Assembly (NCBI GenBank): GCA_963787135.1
Contig: CAWBBW010000025.1
Span: forward strand, 1 to 64,000
DNA: 64,000 nt
DNA from: Roseiarcus sp963787135
GTDB taxonomy: Bacteria > Pseudomonadota > Alphaproteobacteria > Rhizobiales > Beijerinckiaceae
Reading direction: 5' to 3'
The notes under the pieces are model-generated. The model did not search any database, was not told the DNA's origin, and was given only the letters and a program-made list of their open reading frames with translations. A program made the translations under genes and the position numbers. Positions 63,240 through 64,000 of this stretch are shown in pieces. The first letter of the stretch is position 1, and each line of letters starts with the position of its first letter.

Positions 63240-64000
63240 CTACCCGGCGGCCGAGCGCCGGATCCATTCCTCCTCGTCGATCGTCTCGACGCCGAGTTCG
63301 CGCGCCGTGGTCAGCTTCGAGCCTGCCCCGGGGCCGGCGACGACGAGGTCGGTCTTCGCGGAGATCGAGCCCGACACTTTCGCGCCCAGCCGCTCGGCCA
63401 TGGCCTTGGCTTCGTCGCGGGTCATTTTCTCGAGCGACCCGGTGAAGACGATGGTCTTGCCGGCGAGCGGATGGCCGGCGGCGATCGCCGCCATCGGCTC
63501 GACCGTGATCTCCTTCATGAGCGCGTCGAGCACGGCCTCGTTGCGCTCCTCGGCGAAGAAATCCGCAATCGTCTCGGCGACCACCGGACCGATGCCCTCG
63601 ACGGCGCCAAGCTCCTCCGCCGCGTTCGGAGCGCGGGCGGCGGCGCGAAAGGACCCCCATTCGCCGTAATGACGCGCGAGCCGGCGCGCGTTGGTCTCGC
63701 CGACATGGCGGATGCCGAGCGCGAACAGGAAGCGGTTCAGCGCGATCGTGCGCCGCGCGTCGATCGCGTCGAAGAGGTTGCTGACCGACGTTTCGCCGAA
63801 GCCTTCCCATTCGCGCAAAGGCTGGCGCCCCTTCCCGTCGCGCGCGCTAAGCGTGAAGATGTCGGCGGGCGTCCGGATCAGGCCCTCCTTGAAGAAGAGC
63901 TCGATCTGCTTGTCGCCGAGCCCCTCGATGTCGAAAGCGTTGCGAGAGCAGAAATGCTTGAGCCCCTCGACCGCCTGGGCGGCGCAGACGAGATGCCCGG
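63240..64000 (-). CDS. ligA: NAD-dependent DNA ligase LigA, C-terminal part (start beyond window)
   Basis: About 252 C-terminal residues; the frame is open through the right edge. It covers the end of the OB/zinc region (HLVCAAQAVEGLKHFCSRNA), the helix-hairpin-helix region (ALGIRHVGETNARRLARHYG; VEGIGPVVAETIADFF) and a complete BRCT domain (LAGKTIVFTGSLEKMTRDEA ... TDLVVAGPGAGSKL). It seals nicks in replication and repair using NAD. Convergent with lutC. Confidence 0.96.
   Translation of the reverse strand, partial: GHLVCAAQAVEGLKHFCSRNAFDIEGLGDKQIELFFKEGLIRTPADIFTLSARDGKGRQPLREWEGFGETSVSNLFDAIDARRTIALNRFLFALGIRHVGETNARRLARHYGEWGSFRAAARAPNAAEELGAVEGIGPVVAETIADFFAEERNEAVLDALMKEITVEPMAAIAAGHPLAGKTIVFTGSLEKMTRDEAKAMAERLGAKVSGSISAKTDLVVAGPGAGSKLTTARELGVETIDEEEWIRRSAAG

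Overview
The window is GC-rich, densely packed bacterial chromosome. Gene content points to an alphaproteobacterium of the Hyphomicrobiales (Rhizobiales): LutABC, a TolB-like/TPR class III cyclase, Frc-like and Dpp-like ABC importers, a non-pyrrolysine MttB homologue and a LigA of alphaproteobacterial type. Family level (perhaps Beijerinckiaceae) is a guess. All assignments come from reading the sequence; no database search was possible.

Layout. 1-9.0 kb: 3' part of an MttB-family methyltransferase, an ATP-grasp ligase, and a peptide/opine-type ABC importer (binding protein, two permeases, fused double ATPase). 9.0-10.9 kb: an exported, probably bicovalent FAD oxidase of the berberine-bridge type. 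11.1-22.6 kb: first sugar locus, with a CUT1 importer lacking an ATPase, a LacI regulator, a GH127 beta-L-arabinofuranosidase, a Gfo/Idh oxidoreductase, a TIM-barrel isomerase and an Frc-like CUT2 importer. 23.0-26.1 kb: an IS630 element and an adenylate/guanylate cyclase. 26.5-34.7 kb: an aldo/keto reductase, a second Dpp-like importer (five genes) and a second aldo/keto reductase. 34.8-49.1 kb: apt, then a xylan locus (exported GH10 xylanase, CUT1 xylose/xylo-oligosaccharide importer, ROK repressor, Gfo/Idh + ThuA, GH43 xylosidase), a three-subunit periplasmic FAD sugar/gluconate dehydrogenase and an SDR. 49.4-54.5 kb: tRNA-Thr(CGU), a small phasin-like protein, a coupled SDR/kinase/enolase-paralogue operon, and PRC-barrel and DUF2934 proteins. 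54.5-59.7 kb: an RND efflux operon with a divergent TetR regulator. 60.0-62.9 kb: lutABC. 63.2 kb to the end: ligA (3' part).

The two sugar loci fit together as a hemicellulose (arabinoxylan) scavenging region. A secreted xylanase cuts the polymer, importers take up oligomers, GH43 and GH127 release xylose and arabinose inside the cell, and periplasmic flavoprotein dehydrogenases oxidise free sugars.

Points of note: six conserved genes each carry one single-base frameshift; an enolase paralogue has two altered active-site residues; a ~245-bp intergenic element carries 11-bp-phased CCTGTTA repeats in two copies; a ~46-bp operator module is duplicated in front of the RND/TetR pair; decayed fragments of a flavin oxidase and a LacI gene lie in one spacer; strong hairpins follow the binding-protein gene in three importer operons.
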